The notes: generated from the letters alone by a model not told the origin. A stretch of DNA of 64,000 nt from Agrococcus sp. (GCA_031179215.1 JAPSIA010000002.1:1-64000), one strand, 5' to 3'. Shown: positions 8,307 to 17,052, numbered from the stretch's first letter. Numbers and translations: made by a program.

Positions 8307-9485
8307 TCAGCGGTGCTCGAGGTTCATCTCGCGCGTCTGCAGCCAGAGCAGCGGATCGAACGAGACGTACTCGGAGTTCTTGAGCTCGAGGTGCAGGTGC
8401 GGCCCCGTCGAGCGGCCCGAGCTGCCGACCTGCCCGATGACGTCGGTGATGTCGACGACCTGGCCGACCTCGACGTTGATGGAGCCCGGCGTCATGTGCG
8501 CGTACCAGGACTGCACGAACTGGCCGTCGATGTTGTGGTCGATGAAGACGGCGTAGCCGCCACCGCCCGGGTTGTTGCCCTGCCAGACCGCCGAGACGAC
8601 GCCGTTGGCGATGGGGCGGATGTCGGTGCCGAGCCCGGGCGTGAAGTCGCTGCCGCCGTGGAAGCCGCCGGGGCGGTAGCCGAAGCCGCTCGACATGGGC
8701 ACCTGGTCCATGCTCGGGAACGGCGTCTGCACGAAGCCCGTCTCGAGCATCTCCCACACCTGCGGGAACGCGGGGTCGCCCGTGTAGGACGGGCCGGGCC
8801 GCTCGCCGTCGGCGACGGCCTGGTAGGCCGCGCGCTCGCCCTCGGACATGCGCGCCGCCGCGACCTGATCGTTGACCGTGATGCCGTCGCGGGCGAAGTA
8901 CGTCGTCGTCTCCGTGGAGACGCTCTCGAGCATCTGCACGTCGTGGATCTGCGCGACCTCGGGGTCGAGCCCGTCGGGCTGCTGCACGGCCTGAGCGGGC
9001 AGGGAGGTGACGACGACGAGCGAGCCGATGAACAGCAGCGCGCCTCCGGCCGTGATCTTCTGCGCGATCTGGCGGCCCTTGCCGCTCGGCCGCGCGGGCG
9101 GCGCGATGGGAGCCTGGCGCACGACGCGCGGCGCGAAGGGGCGCGCGGGGCGCACACCGGGCACGGCGTCGCCGCCGGTGCCGAGCGAGGGGGCGTCGAC
9201 CGTGATGACCGGCGCCGTGAAGGTCGGCTCGGCCGTGGTGACGGCGAGCTCCTGCGCGACGCGCGTCGCAGCCTCGCGCATCGCGCGGCGGCTCGTGTAG
9301 AGCGGCGCGGAGCCCTCGACGACGGTGACGCGCGCGGCGGCGCGCGCCTCGGCGGCGGTGTGCGCGATGGCCTCGGCGGCGCGCTCGCGCTCCCGCAGCT
9401 CGCGGCGCGTGAGCTGGCGCTCCGTGTCGGGGCGCGCGGCGTCCACAGCAGACGAGCGCAGTGCTCGTCGAGTGGGGTGCGTCAC
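8307..9485 (-). CDS. M23 family metallopeptidase, membrane-anchored
   Basis: 392-aa protein: a long basic and Ala-rich cytoplasmic N-terminus (to about 135), one transmembrane helix (ITAGGALLFIGSLVVVTSL), a linker, and a C-terminal M23/LytM domain. Zinc ligands are visible as GFHGGSDF (about residue 277) and GPHLHLE (about 362), with the additional catalytic WYAHM between them. M23 enzymes cleave peptidoglycan cross-links, or activate amidases when degenerate; here all ligands are present, so it is probably active. Fold and anchor suggest action on the outer face of the membrane during cell-wall growth. GTG start. The upstream leader is unusually long and structured (see separate entries). 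Confidence 0.9.
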   Translation of the reverse strand: MTHPTRRALRSSAVDAARPDTERQLTRRELRERERAAEAIAHTAAEARAAARVTVVEGSAPLYTSRRAMREAATRVAQELAVTTAEPTFTAPVITVDAPSLGTGGDAVPGVRPARPFAPRVVRQAPIAPPARPSGKGRQIAQKITAGGALLFIGSLVVVTSLPAQAVQQPDGLDPEVAQIHDVQMLESVSTETTTYFARDGITVNDQVAAARMSEGERAAYQAVADGERPGPSYTGDPAFPQVWEMLETGFVQTPFPSMDQVPMSSGFGYRPGGFHGGSDFTPGLGTDIRPIANGVVSAVWQGNNPGGGGYAVFIDHNIDGQFVQSWYAHMTPGSINVEVGQVVDITDVIGQVGSSGRSTGPHLHLELKNSEYVSFDPLLWLQTREMNLEHR

Positions 9486-9638
9486 GCTTCGGCCGTCCTA
9501 CAGTCCTGGGTTGGGTTCCGGTCGCTCAGCGCCAGAGATGGCGGCTGGCGGCCTCGCCGGCATCGATCGTTGCATGAACCGGCTCGCACGCGCAAAGGGC
9601 ACGCTGCGCGGCGCCCGATGCGGTGGCTGACACTCAAA
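9486..9638 (-). promoter_or_regulatory. Structured leader of the M23 gene, candidate c-di-AMP (ydaO-type) riboswitch
   Basis: No ORF occupies this stretch. Read on the minus strand it contains GAGCCGGTTCATGCAACGA and, just before the start codon, GGAACCCAAC followed by TGTAGGACGGCCGAAGCG. The last segment resembles, by memory only, the 3' conserved part of ydaO/yuaA leaders. In actinobacteria that riboswitch class is known to precede cell-wall hydrolase genes such as Rpf and M23 peptidases. Length (about 150 nt) and position fit. The identification rests on context and partial motif similarity, not on a covariance-model match. Confidence 0.4.
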
Positions 9639-9655
9639 GGTAACAAAACGGTAAC
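9639..9655 (-). promoter_or_regulatory. GGTAAC direct repeat, possible MtrA-like site
   Basis: Two identical GGTAAC hexamers with an 11-bp period (one helical turn) at the presumed promoter end of the M23 leader. In relatives the MtrAB system controls cell-wall hydrolase genes through spaced direct repeats of broadly this kind. The assignment to MtrA is inference. Confidence 0.35.
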
Positions 9656-9668
9656 GGTGTCGCAAGGG

Positions 9669-10472
9669 TCACACCTCGTCGGGTCGCAGCGGCGCGAGCA
9701 GCGCGGTGAGCTCGTCGGCGAGCGCCGGCGCAGCGGCGAGCAGGAACTCACGACTCGCTGGAGCGCCGTCCCAGCCGCGCACGGCACCGCCAGCCTCCTC
9801 CACGAGCAGGGCGCCAGCAGCCATGTCCCACGGCTGCAGCCCGCGCTCGAAGTAGGCGTTCAGCTGCCCGCTCGCGACTGCGGCGAGGTCGAGCGCAGCC
9901 GAGCCGATGCGGCGGATGTCGCGCACGGAGCCGATGAGCCCCTGCACGACCGCGGCCTGCCGCTGCCGGCGCTGCGCGTCGTACCCGAAGCCCGTGCCGA
10001 CGAGCGCGATCTCGGCCGGCACGGCATCCGCCACCCGGATCGGGCGACCGTCGCGCGTCGCGCCCGCGCCGCGACGCGCCGCGAACCGCGTGCCGGTCGC
10101 GGCGTTGACGACCGCGCCGGAGACCGCGCGCCACGTCGTCGGGTCGGGATCGCCCTCGACGAGCGCGAGCGAGACCGCGTAGGCGGGGATGTCGTAGAGG
10201 TAGTTGACCGTGCCGTCGATGGGGTCGATGACCCAGGTGAGGCCGGAGGTGCCCGCGACGCTCGTGCCCTCCTCGCCGAGGATGCCGTCGTCGGGGCGCG
10301 CGGCGCGGATGCGGTCGACGACGAGGCGCTCGACCTCGCGGTCGGCCTCGGTGACGATGTCGACGAGGCTCGACTTGCTCGCCGCGATCGAGACGCCCGC
10401 CTCGCGGCGGGTCCTCGCGAGCGTCGCGGCGTCGACGGCCACGCCGACGAGCAGGTCGTGGAGCTCGCGCAT
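9669..10472 (-). CDS. Inositol monophosphatase family protein
   Basis: 267-aa Mg2+-dependent, Li+-sensitive phosphatase fold. The metal-binding motif WVIDPIDGTVNY lies near residue 81 and is preceded by the GEEGT acidic loop (about 70). The second family motif, PWDMAAGALLVEEAGG, lies near residue 210. Members dephosphorylate myo-inositol-1-phosphate, histidinol phosphate or similar. In actinobacteria several paralogues coexist, so the substrate is open. It is close to the usual 260-270 aa. It is transcribed toward the M23 leader and away from tRNA-Tyr. Confidence 0.88.
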   Translation of the reverse strand: MRELHDLLVGVAVDAATLARTRREAGVSIAASKSSLVDIVTEADREVERLVVDRIRAARPDDGILGEEGTSVAGTSGLTWVIDPIDGTVNYLYDIPAYAVSLALVEGDPDPTTWRAVSGAVVNAATGTRFAARRGAGATRDGRPIRVADAVPAEIALVGTGFGYDAQRRQRQAAVVQGLIGSVRDIRRIGSAALDLAAVASGQLNAYFERGLQPWDMAAGALLVEEAGGAVRGWDGAPASREFLLAAAPALADELTALLAPLRPDEV

Positions 10473-10535
10473 GCTTCGAACCTACCGCGCGCGGGAGGCC
10501 GCCCGCCGTCGTCGCCGGGCCCCCTGTTGGCCATG

Positions 10536-10541
10536 TATGCT
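10536..10541 (+). promoter_or_regulatory. Candidate -10 element of tRNA-Tyr
   Basis: TATGCT, a good actinobacterial -10 hexamer, lies 22 bp before the mature tRNA 5' end in an otherwise GC-rich interval. I could not pick a convincing -35. Confidence 0.35.
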
Positions 10542-10563
10542 GGACGGCGGCCTGCGCGGCCTC

Positions 10564-10648
10564 GGCGAGTTACCCAAGCGGCCAAAGGGATCTGACTGTA
10601 AATCAGCTGGCATTGCCTTCGGGGGTTCGAATCCCTCACTCGCCACCA
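10564..10648 (+). tRNA. tRNA-Tyr (anticodon GTA)
   Basis: Acceptor arms GGCGAGT and ACTCGCC pair over 7 bp, followed by discriminator A and an encoded CCA. The anticodon GTA is at 10598-10600 within CTGTAAA. A T-arm GGGGGTTCGAATCCC (TTCGAAT loop) is present, and the extra arm is long (type II), as expected for bacterial tRNA-Tyr. Length 85 nt including CCA. Confidence 0.97.
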
Positions 10649-10710
10649 CCGGAGCCCCGTCCTCGCGACGGGGCTCCGTCGCATCCCCGCCCTCCCGCCG
10701 CCCACCGGCC

Positions 10711-11110
10711 AGTGGCGCCTCCCGCGCTCGAGTGGCGCCTTCCACCACCCACTGGCGCCTCCCGCGCTCGAGTGGCGCCTCCCGCGCTTGAGTGGCGCCT
10801 CCCGCCACCCACTGGCGCCTCCCGCGATCCACTGGCGCCTCCCGGGATCGACTGGCGCCTCCCGCCACGTGCCGCCACATCCCGCTCGTCGCTGTTGGAC
10901 CCTCCACTCCGCCGGTCGATGCCGCAGGCGCCACTGAGCGCTGGGGCCCGCCACTCGCTGCTGGGAGCCGCCACTCGATGCTGGGAGCCGCCACTCAGCG
11001 CCAGGGAGCGCCACTCGGCGCTGGGACCCGCCACTCGGCGCTGCGAGCCGCCACTCGGCGCTGGGGGGCGCCACTCAGCGCTGGGAGGCGCCAGTGGATG
11101 CTGGGAGGCG
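10711..11110. repeat. Two-armed inverted array of 20-bp phased repeats
   Basis: This gene-free stretch between tRNA-Tyr and yajQ is filled by repeats in exact 20-bp register. The left arm (10711-10870) has eight tandem units with consensus AGTGGCGCCTCCCGCGCTCG. The right arm (10931-11110) has nine units whose reverse complement gives the same consensus (for example CCACTCAGCGCTGGGAGGCG). A spacer of 60 bp separates them. Each unit keeps the palindromic GGCGCC or near variants (GCCGCC, GGCCCG), while the rest drifts. The ORFs the track reports across it only reflect lack of stops. Not CRISPR: there are no spacers between units. Confidence 0.92.
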
Positions 11111-11151
11111 CCACTCGATCGGCATCAGTCGCCGGTGCGTAGGATCAGGGC

Positions 11152-11640
11152 ATGGCAGATTCCTCGTTCGATGTGGTCAGCAAGGTCGACAAGATGGAGG
11201 CCGAGAACGCCGTCAACCAGGCGCGCAAGGAGGTCGAGCAGCGCTACGACTTCAAGGGCGTCGGCGCCGACGTGTCGTGGAGCGGCGACAAGCTGCTGCT
11301 GAAGGCGTCGTCCGAGGAGCGCGTCAAGGCCGTGCTCGACGTCGTGCAGTCGAAGTTCATCAAGCGCGGCATCGACCTGAAGATGCTCGACCAGGGCGAC
11401 CCCTACCCTTCCGGCAAGGAGTTCCGCATCGAGGTGAGCCTCAAGGACGGCATCTCGAGCGAGAACGCCAAGAAGGTCACGAAGCTCATCCGCGAGCAGG
11501 GGCCGAAGTCCGTCAAGAGCCAGATCCAGGGCGACGAGGTCCGCGTGACCTCGAAGAGCCGCGACGACCTCCAGGCGACGATCGCGCTGCTCAAGGGCGC
11601 CGACCTCGACATCGACCTGCAGTTCATCAACTTCCGCTGA
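11152..11640 (+). CDS. yajQ: YajQ family nucleotide-binding protein
   Basis: 162 aa, full length for the YajQ/UPF0234 family. The N-terminus [20 protein letters not shown] and the segments RYDFKG and GKEFRIEV are diagnostic. The fold is two ferredoxin-like domains; a Xanthomonas homologue binds cyclic di-GMP and acts with a transcription factor, while other members bind tRNA or nucleotides. The role here is unknown. ATG start. It is followed 19 bp later by the cardiolipin synthase gene in the same direction. Confidence 0.93.
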   Translation: MADSSFDVVSKVDKMEAENAVNQARKEVEQRYDFKGVGADVSWSGDKLLLKASSEERVKAVLDVVQSKFIKRGIDLKMLDQGDPYPSGKEFRIEVSLKDGISSENAKKVTKLIREQGPKSVKSQIQGDEVRVTSKSRDDLQATIALLKGADLDIDLQFINFR

Positions 11641-11659
11641 TCGCCGCGCTCGAGCCGCA

Positions 11660-13111
11660 GTGGAGCTGAACCTGGCGCAGGCGCTCACCGCGCTCTTCTT
11701 CACGGTCGACATCGCGCTGCGGCTCGCGGCGCTCGTCCTCGTGCCCTACAACCGCCGACCCGCGTCGGCGATCGCGTGGCTGCTCGTCATCATGATCCAG
11801 CCGATCCTCGGATGGATCGTCTTCGGGATGCTCGGCAACACGCGGCTCTCGAAGGGCCGTCGCACGAAGATGGCCGCCATCCAGGAGCTCATCGGCGAGA
11901 GCATGCTCGACGTCCCCGACGCCGAGCCGCGCCGCGATCGGCCCGACTGGCTGCCCGGCGTCATCGAGCTCAACCGCACCCTCTCGTCGATGCCGCACGT
12001 GGGTCCCACGAGCGGCGTCGTCTGGGGCGAGTTCGACGCGCAGCTCGAGGCGATGGCGCGCCGCATCGACGAGGCCGAGCGCTTCGTGCACGTCGAGTTC
12101 TACCTCATCGTCGCCTCCGAGCGCACCGAGGTCTTCTTCGCGGCGCTCGAGCGGGCGACCGCCCGCGGCGTGAGCGTGCGCGTGCTCGTCGACCACCTCA
12201 CGAGCGTGCGCTACCCGCGCCGCAAGGAGACCGTCGCCCGCCTCGAGGCGATGGGCGCAGAGCTGCGCGACATGCTGCCGCTGCGCCCCTGGCGCGGCCA
12301 GTGGCAGCGGCCCGACCTGCGCAACCACCGCAAGCTCGTCGTCATCGACGGCAAGGTGGGCTTCACCGGATCGCTCAACCTCATCGACCCCTCCTACCTG
12401 TGGCGCCGCAACCTCCGGCGCGGCCTGCAGTGGCGCGACACGTGGGTCGAGATCACGGGCCAGCCGGTGCGGGCGCTCGCGATCCTGTTCTGGTCCGACT
12501 GGTGGGCGGAGACGAACGAGCTCGTGGAGCTCGCGACCGAGGCGCCCGCGACCGGCGGCGACCTCAACGCCTCGGTCGTGCCGTCGGGTCCGGGCTTCGA
12601 GGGCGAGATCAACCTGCGCGTCTTCCTCGAGCTCGTGCACGCGGCCGAGCGGCGCATCACGATCGTGAGCCCCTACTTCGTGCCCGACGAGGCGATGCGC
12701 TACGCGATCACCTCCGCGGCGATGCGCGGCATCCACGTCGAGCTGTTCGCGAGCGAGATCGGCGACCAGTTCTGGACGCACCACGCGCAGCGCTCCTACT
12801 ACGAGGAGCTGCTGCGGGCGGGCGTGCGGATCACGCTCTTCGCGAAGCCGACGGTGCTGCACTCGAAGTTCATGACCTTCGACGAGCACGTCTCGATCAT
12901 CGGCTCGTCGAACATCGACATGCGGTCGTTCGGCCTGAACTTCGAGGCGTCGATGCTCATCGAGGGCGCGTCGATGGTCGCGCAGCTGCAGGGCATCGCG
13001 GATGGCTACCGGCTGCAGTCGACGGAGCTCACGCTCGAGGCGTGGATGGCCAGGCCCCGCGTCGCGCAGGCGTTCGACAGCGTCGCCCGCCTCACCTCCG
13101 CGCTGCAGTAG
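11660..13111 (+). CDS. cls: Cardiolipin synthase (phospholipase D type)
   Basis: 483 aa with two N-terminal transmembrane helices (LTALFFTVDIALRLAALVLV and AIAWLLVIMIQPILGWIVFG), the PLDc_N segment. Two catalytic HKD motifs follow: NHRKLVVIDGKVGFTGS near residue 222 and LHSKFMTFDEHVSIIGSSN near 400. Both active-site His/Lys/Asp sets are intact. The enzyme condenses phosphatidylglycerol with a second phospholipid to make cardiolipin at the membrane. GTG start. Length matches ClsA-like enzymes. Probably cotranscribed with yajQ. Confidence 0.92.
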   Translation: MELNLAQALTALFFTVDIALRLAALVLVPYNRRPASAIAWLLVIMIQPILGWIVFGMLGNTRLSKGRRTKMAAIQELIGESMLDVPDAEPRRDRPDWLPGVIELNRTLSSMPHVGPTSGVVWGEFDAQLEAMARRIDEAERFVHVEFYLIVASERTEVFFAALERATARGVSVRVLVDHLTSVRYPRRKETVARLEAMGAELRDMLPLRPWRGQWQRPDLRNHRKLVVIDGKVGFTGSLNLIDPSYLWRRNLRRGLQWRDTWVEITGQPVRALAILFWSDWWAETNELVELATEAPATGGDLNASVVPSGPGFEGEINLRVFLELVHAAERRITIVSPYFVPDEAMRYAITSAAMRGIHVELFASEIGDQFWTHHAQRSYYEELLRAGVRITLFAKPTVLHSKFMTFDEHVSIIGSSNIDMRSFGLNFEASMLIEGASMVAQLQGIADGYRLQSTELTLEAWMARPRVAQAFDSVARLTSALQ

Positions 13112-13118
13112 CCGCGGC

Positions 13119-13889
13119 TCAGCCCAGCAGCATGGAGATCGCCACGGAGAGCGCGAAGCCGATCACCACGAGGCGCAGCAGCCAGCCCGGCACGCGGCGC
13201 GAGAGCCAGCCGCCCGCGAGCCCGCCGACGAGCGAGCACGCGAGCATGACGAGCACCACGCCCCAGTGCACGAGCGGCGAGAAGGCGAGGATCGCCGCGC
13301 CCGTGCCGTTGATGACCGCGGCCATGACGTTCTTCAGCGCGTTGTGGTGCTGGAGCGAGTCGTGGATGAGGAGGCCGAGCATCGCGAGCATCATGACGCC
13401 GATGCCGGCGCCGAAGTAGGAGCCGTAGACGCCGATGAGCACGAAGGCGGCCTTCGCCGGCCAGCCGCCGGTCGACTCGGTGTCGAACGCGTCGCCCGCC
13501 GAGCGGCCGAGGCCCTTGGCGACGAGCGGCTGCGCGGCGAACAGCGCTGCGGCGGCGAGCACGAGCCACGGCACGACCGCGGTGAACGCGTCGGCGGGCG
13601 TGAGCAGCAGCAGCACCGCGCCGAGCGCGCCCCCGGCAGCGGCGAACGGCGCGTTGACGAGGAAGCGGCGACGCTGGCGGCGCAGCTCCTCGCGGTAGCT
13701 CCACGCGCCGCCGAGCGTGCCGAACAGCAGCCCGATCGAGGAGGTCATGTTGGCAGCGAGCGGGCTCATGCCGGCGGCGAGCATCGCCGGGAACGTGATG
13801 AGGGTGCCGCCGCCTGCCGCGGCGTTGATCGCGCCGGCGCCGATCGACGCGAGGCCGATCAGCAGGAAGCCGGTGAGGTCGAGCTCCAA
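13119..13889 (-). CDS. Sulfite exporter TauE/SafE family protein
   Basis: 256-aa membrane protein with about eight helices. The conserved TauE/SafE start (LIGLASIGAGAINAAAGGGT) and the second-half repeat (GVYGSYFGAGIGVMMLAMLG) are clear. The family exports or imports sulfonates, sulfite and other small organic anions. The start is TTG 13889, immediately after the stop of the upstream reductase gene on the same strand, so the two are likely one transcript. No neighbouring gene reveals its substrate. Confidence 0.88.
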   Translation of the reverse strand: MELDLTGFLLIGLASIGAGAINAAAGGGTLITFPAMLAAGMSPLAANMTSSIGLLFGTLGGAWSYREELRRQRRRFLVNAPFAAAGGALGAVLLLLTPADAFTAVVPWLVLAAAALFAAQPLVAKGLGRSAGDAFDTESTGGWPAKAAFVLIGVYGSYFGAGIGVMMLAMLGLLIHDSLQHHNALKNVMAAVINGTGAAILAFSPLVHWGVVLVMLACSLVGGLAGGWLSRRVPGWLLRLVVIGFALSVAISMLLG

Positions 13890-13890
13890 G

Positions 13891-15243
13891 TCAGCGCTCG
13901 TCGCGGGAGATGGCGATCATCTCCTCGCGCGGCACGACCTTGACGCGCTCTCGGCCGTGCGGCTCGCCGAGCGACTTCTCGTGGTCGTCGAGGCGGATCC
14001 ACCCGGCGATGTCCGTCCACGCGACGCCGCGCTGCGCGAGCAGCCCGGGCACGGCGCCCTCGGCGTAGGGCTCCGGCCTCCACCAGGAGTGCTCGTCGCC
14101 GAGCAGCTGCTCGATCGTCTCCTTGGCGTCGGACTTCGTGTGGCCGATGAGGCCCACGGGGCCGCGCTTGATCCAGCCGGTCGCGTACATGCCGGGCATC
14201 GGCCGCATGCCGTCCACGACACGACCCGCCTCGTTCGGGATGACGCCGCGGCGCTCGTCGAAGGGCACCTCCGGCAGCGGCGACGAGAAGTAGCCGACCG
14301 CGCGGTAGACGGCCTGCACCGGGAACTCCCGGTACTCCCCCGTGCCGACGAGGCCCTCGGGCGTCGGCGCCGTGCGCTCGACGCGGAGCGCCTCGACCTT
14401 GCCGTCCCCGAGCACCGCATCCGGCCTCGACCACCAGTGCAGGTGCAGTCGGCGCGACGCCGTGCCCGTCTCGCGCTGCCGCCACTGCTCGAGCACGCGC
14501 GAGATGACGAGGATCTGCTTGTTCTGCTTGAGGGTCTCCTCGTCGGGGTCGACGCCGAAGTCCTCGTCGTGCAGGATCATGTCGACGTCGCGCAGCTCGC
14601 CGAGCTCGCGCAGCTCGAGCGGCGTGAACTTGACGCCGAGCGGGCCGCGGCGGCCGAACACGTGCACGTCGGTCACCGGCGACGCCTGCAGGCCCGCGAC
14701 GACGTTCGCCGGCACCTCGGTCGGCAGCAGGTCCTCGGGGTGCTTGACGAGCATCCGGGCGACGTCGAGCGCGACGTTGCCGTTGCCGATCACCGCGATC
14801 TCGCGCGCCTCGAGCGGCCAGTCGCGCGGCACGTCGGGGTGGCCGTCGTACCAGGAGACGAAGTCGGCGGCACCGTAGGAGCCGGGGAGCTCGATGCCGG
14901 GGATCTCGAGCGGGGCGTCCTTCGTCGCGCCGGTCGCGAAGATGACGCCGTGGTAGAGCCGCTGGAGGTCCTCGAGCAGGATGTCCTCGCCGAAGCGCAC
15001 GTTGCCGAACAGCCGCACGACGCCCGACTCGAGCACCTCGCGGAGCGCCGCGATGATGCCCTTGATGCGCGGGTGGTCGGGGGCGACGCCGTAGCGCACG
15101 AGCCCGTACGGTGCCGGCAGCTGCTCGAACAGGTCGATGAAGACGTCGCGGCCGTGCTCGGCGGCCGACTTCTTGAGGATGTCGGCGGCGTAGATGCCGG
15201 CGGGGCCGGCGCCGACCACGGCGATGCGGAGCGGTGCGCTCAC
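13891..15243 (-). CDS. Ferredoxin-NADP reductase (FprA-type FAD oxidoreductase)
   Basis: 450-aa flavoprotein related to adrenodoxin reductase and mycobacterial FprA. FAD-binding motif VVGAGPAGIYAADIL is at the N-terminus and the NADP site VIGNGNVALDVARML near residue 160. The family-specific PYGLVRYGVAPDHP and the C-terminal ATGWIKRGPVGLIGHTKSDA are present. It transfers electrons from NADPH to a ferredoxin, for example for P450s or other oxygenases. The ORF track runs on to 15570; GTG 15243 (MSAPLRIAVVG) is the natural start, leaving 49 bp after the prenyl synthase stop. No ferredoxin gene is adjacent. Confidence 0.9.
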   Translation of the reverse strand: MSAPLRIAVVGAGPAGIYAADILKKSAAEHGRDVFIDLFEQLPAPYGLVRYGVAPDHPRIKGIIAALREVLESGVVRLFGNVRFGEDILLEDLQRLYHGVIFATGATKDAPLEIPGIELPGSYGAADFVSWYDGHPDVPRDWPLEAREIAVIGNGNVALDVARMLVKHPEDLLPTEVPANVVAGLQASPVTDVHVFGRRGPLGVKFTPLELRELGELRDVDMILHDEDFGVDPDEETLKQNKQILVISRVLEQWRQRETGTASRRLHLHWWSRPDAVLGDGKVEALRVERTAPTPEGLVGTGEYREFPVQAVYRAVGYFSSPLPEVPFDERRGVIPNEAGRVVDGMRPMPGMYATGWIKRGPVGLIGHTKSDAKETIEQLLGDEHSWWRPEPYAEGAVPGLLAQRGVAWTDIAGWIRLDDHEKSLGEPHGRERVKVVPREEMIAISRDER

Positions 15244-15292
15244 GGTTCTCCTTGCGTGCGTGGGGCGGCGCGGCCGCCCGGTGGTTCTCTCG

Positions 15293-16300
15293 TCAGCGGG
15301 TGCGGGCGACGACGTGCTCGGCGAACGCCTCGAGGCCGCGGCGGACGGTGCCGGCCGGCAGCGGATCGAGCGCCTCGAGCGCGCGCCGCTGCCAGCGCTC
15401 GGCCTCGGCGACCGCCTCGTCGACGACGGGATGCGCGGCGAGCTCGGCGATCGCGGCGCGCAGCTCGGCCTCGTCGCCGGAGGCGAGCCGCGCGCGCAGC
15501 GACGCCGAGGCCTCGTCGTCGCGCTTGGCCAGCAGCAGCACGGGCAGCGTCGTGACGCCCGCCCGCACATCCGTGCCCTGATCCTTGCCGGTCTCCGGGT
15601 CGTCGGAGAGGTCGATCACGTCGTCGACGAGCTGGAACGCGACGCCGATGCGCTCGCCGAACTCGCGCAGCGGAGCGCGGTAGGCGTCGTCGGCCTCGCT
15701 CACGACGATGCCGAGCTCGGCGGCGGCCGCGATGAGGGAGCCCGTCTTGTCGCTCAGCACCTGCAGGTAGTGCTCGACCGGGTCGGCGTCGCCGGGGCCG
15801 AGCGTCTCGTGCAGCTGGCCGAGGCACAGCCGCTCGAACGTGCGCGCCTGCAGCGACGCCACCTGCGCGCCGAGCGGTGCGGAGACGGCGCCGGCGCGCG
15901 CGAACAGCAGGTCGCCGGCGAGGATCGCGACGGAGTTGCTCCACGCGACGTGCGCGGCGGGCACCCCGCGACGCGTCTCCGCCTCGTCCATGACGTCGTC
16001 GTGGTACAGGCTCGCGAGGTGCGTGATCTCGACCACCTCGGCGGCCGCGAGCACCTCGTCGTCGATGCCGCGGCCCAGGTGCGCGGCGAGCATGAGCAGG
16101 AGCGGCCGCGCCCGCTTGCCCCCGGCCTCCTTGAGGTAGCGGGCCACCGCATCCGCTACCGGGTCGGCGATGCGCAGGTGCTCGTCGAGCAGCACCTCGA
16201 GCCGGTCGAGGCCGGTCTCGACGGCGTCGATGACGCGGCGGTCGGCGGGCGTCGCGAACCGCGGCCCGCGGAGCCCGAAGGTCTCGGCGATCGAAGGCAT
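15293..16300 (-). CDS. Polyprenyl diphosphate synthase (menaquinone side chain)
   Basis: Trans-isoprenyl diphosphate synthase of 335 aa. First Asp-rich motif DDVMDEAETRRG near residue 102, second DDVIDLSDDPETGKD near 229, with the FQLVDD context intact and GGKRARPLLLML at the N-terminal substrate site. Its ATG 16300 overlaps the menG stop (TGATG). Coupling to menG shows that it supplies the side-chain diphosphate that MenA attaches to DHNA. Product chain length (hepta-, octa- or longer) depends on residues upstream of the first motif and was not resolved. Confidence 0.92.
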   Translation of the reverse strand: MPSIAETFGLRGPRFATPADRRVIDAVETGLDRLEVLLDEHLRIADPVADAVARYLKEAGGKRARPLLLMLAAHLGRGIDDEVLAAAEVVEITHLASLYHDDVMDEAETRRGVPAAHVAWSNSVAILAGDLLFARAGAVSAPLGAQVASLQARTFERLCLGQLHETLGPGDADPVEHYLQVLSDKTGSLIAAAAELGIVVSEADDAYRAPLREFGERIGVAFQLVDDVIDLSDDPETGKDQGTDVRAGVTTLPVLLLAKRDDEASASLRARLASGDEAELRAAIAELAAHPVVDEAVAEAERWQRRALEALDPLPAGTVRRGLEAFAEHVVARTR

Positions 16301-17052
16301 CAGGCGCCCTGCTCCTCCTGCTGCGCGTGGCGCGCCAGGCGCATGGCGTTCGTGCTCTCGCTGGGCTTGCGGCCGCGGTGCAGCGCGACGACGCCCATCG
16401 TGAGGTTGCGGTGCGCGACGCGGGTGAAGCCAGCGGTGCGGATCCACTGCGAGAGCGTCTGCTGGTCGGGCCACGAGCGGATGGACTCGACGAGGTAGCG
16501 GTAGGCCTCGGGGTTCGAGCTCGCGACGCGCGCCATCCCCGGCAGCACCGTGCGCAGGTAGAGCTCGTAGCCCTTGCGCACGACGTCGACCGGCGGCTGC
16601 GAGAACTCGCAGATGAGGAGGCGGCCGTTGGGCTTGAGCACGCGGTGGAACTCCGAGAGCGCGGTGCGCGGCTGCTGCACGTTGCGCAGGCCGAACGAGA
16701 TGGTGACGGCGTCGAAGGTGTCGTCGGCGAACGGCAGCTCCTCGGCCGAGCCGTGCACGAACTCGATGTCGGGATGGCGCTTGCGGCCCTCCTCGAGCAT
16801 GCCGGGGCTGATGTCGAGCGCGGTGACGAGCGCGCCCGCCTTCGCCATCGGCGCGGCCGAGGCGCCCGTGCCCGCGGCGACGTCGAGGATGCGCTCGCCG
16901 GGCTGCGGCCGCACGGCGCGCTGCATGTGGATGCGCCACAGCTTGTCGTTGCCGCCCGAGAGCAGCGAGTTCAGCAGGTCGTAGCGCTTGGCCGTCGCGT
17001 CGAACATGCCCGCGACCTCATCCGGGTCCTTCTGCATGTCCGCTCGGCTCAC
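16300..17052 (-). CDS. menG: Demethylmenaquinone methyltransferase
   Basis: 250-aa class I SAM methyltransferase of the UbiE/MenG family. The N-terminal signature MFDATAKRYDLLNSLLSGG, the SAM-binding ILDVAAGTGASAAPMAKAG (about residue 58), and VTISFGLRNV are all in place. It performs the last step of menaquinone synthesis, C-methylation of demethylmenaquinone. GTG start at 17052. It leads the menG-prenyl synthase operon and is divergent from menF across 126 bp. Confidence 0.94.
   Translation of the reverse strand: MSRADMQKDPDEVAGMFDATAKRYDLLNSLLSGGNDKLWRIHMQRAVRPQPGERILDVAAGTGASAAPMAKAGALVTALDISPGMLEEGRKRHPDIEFVHGSAEELPFADDTFDAVTISFGLRNVQQPRTALSEFHRVLKPNGRLLICEFSQPPVDVVRKGYELYLRTVLPGMARVASSNPEAYRYLVESIRSWPDQQTLSQWIRTAGFTRVAHRNLTMGVVALHRGRKPSESTNAMRLARHAQQEEQGA

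Noticed and set aside
10711-11110. CRISPR array
   Set aside because: Units are contiguous 20-bp repeats with no unique spacers, they reverse orientation midway, and no cas gene is nearby.
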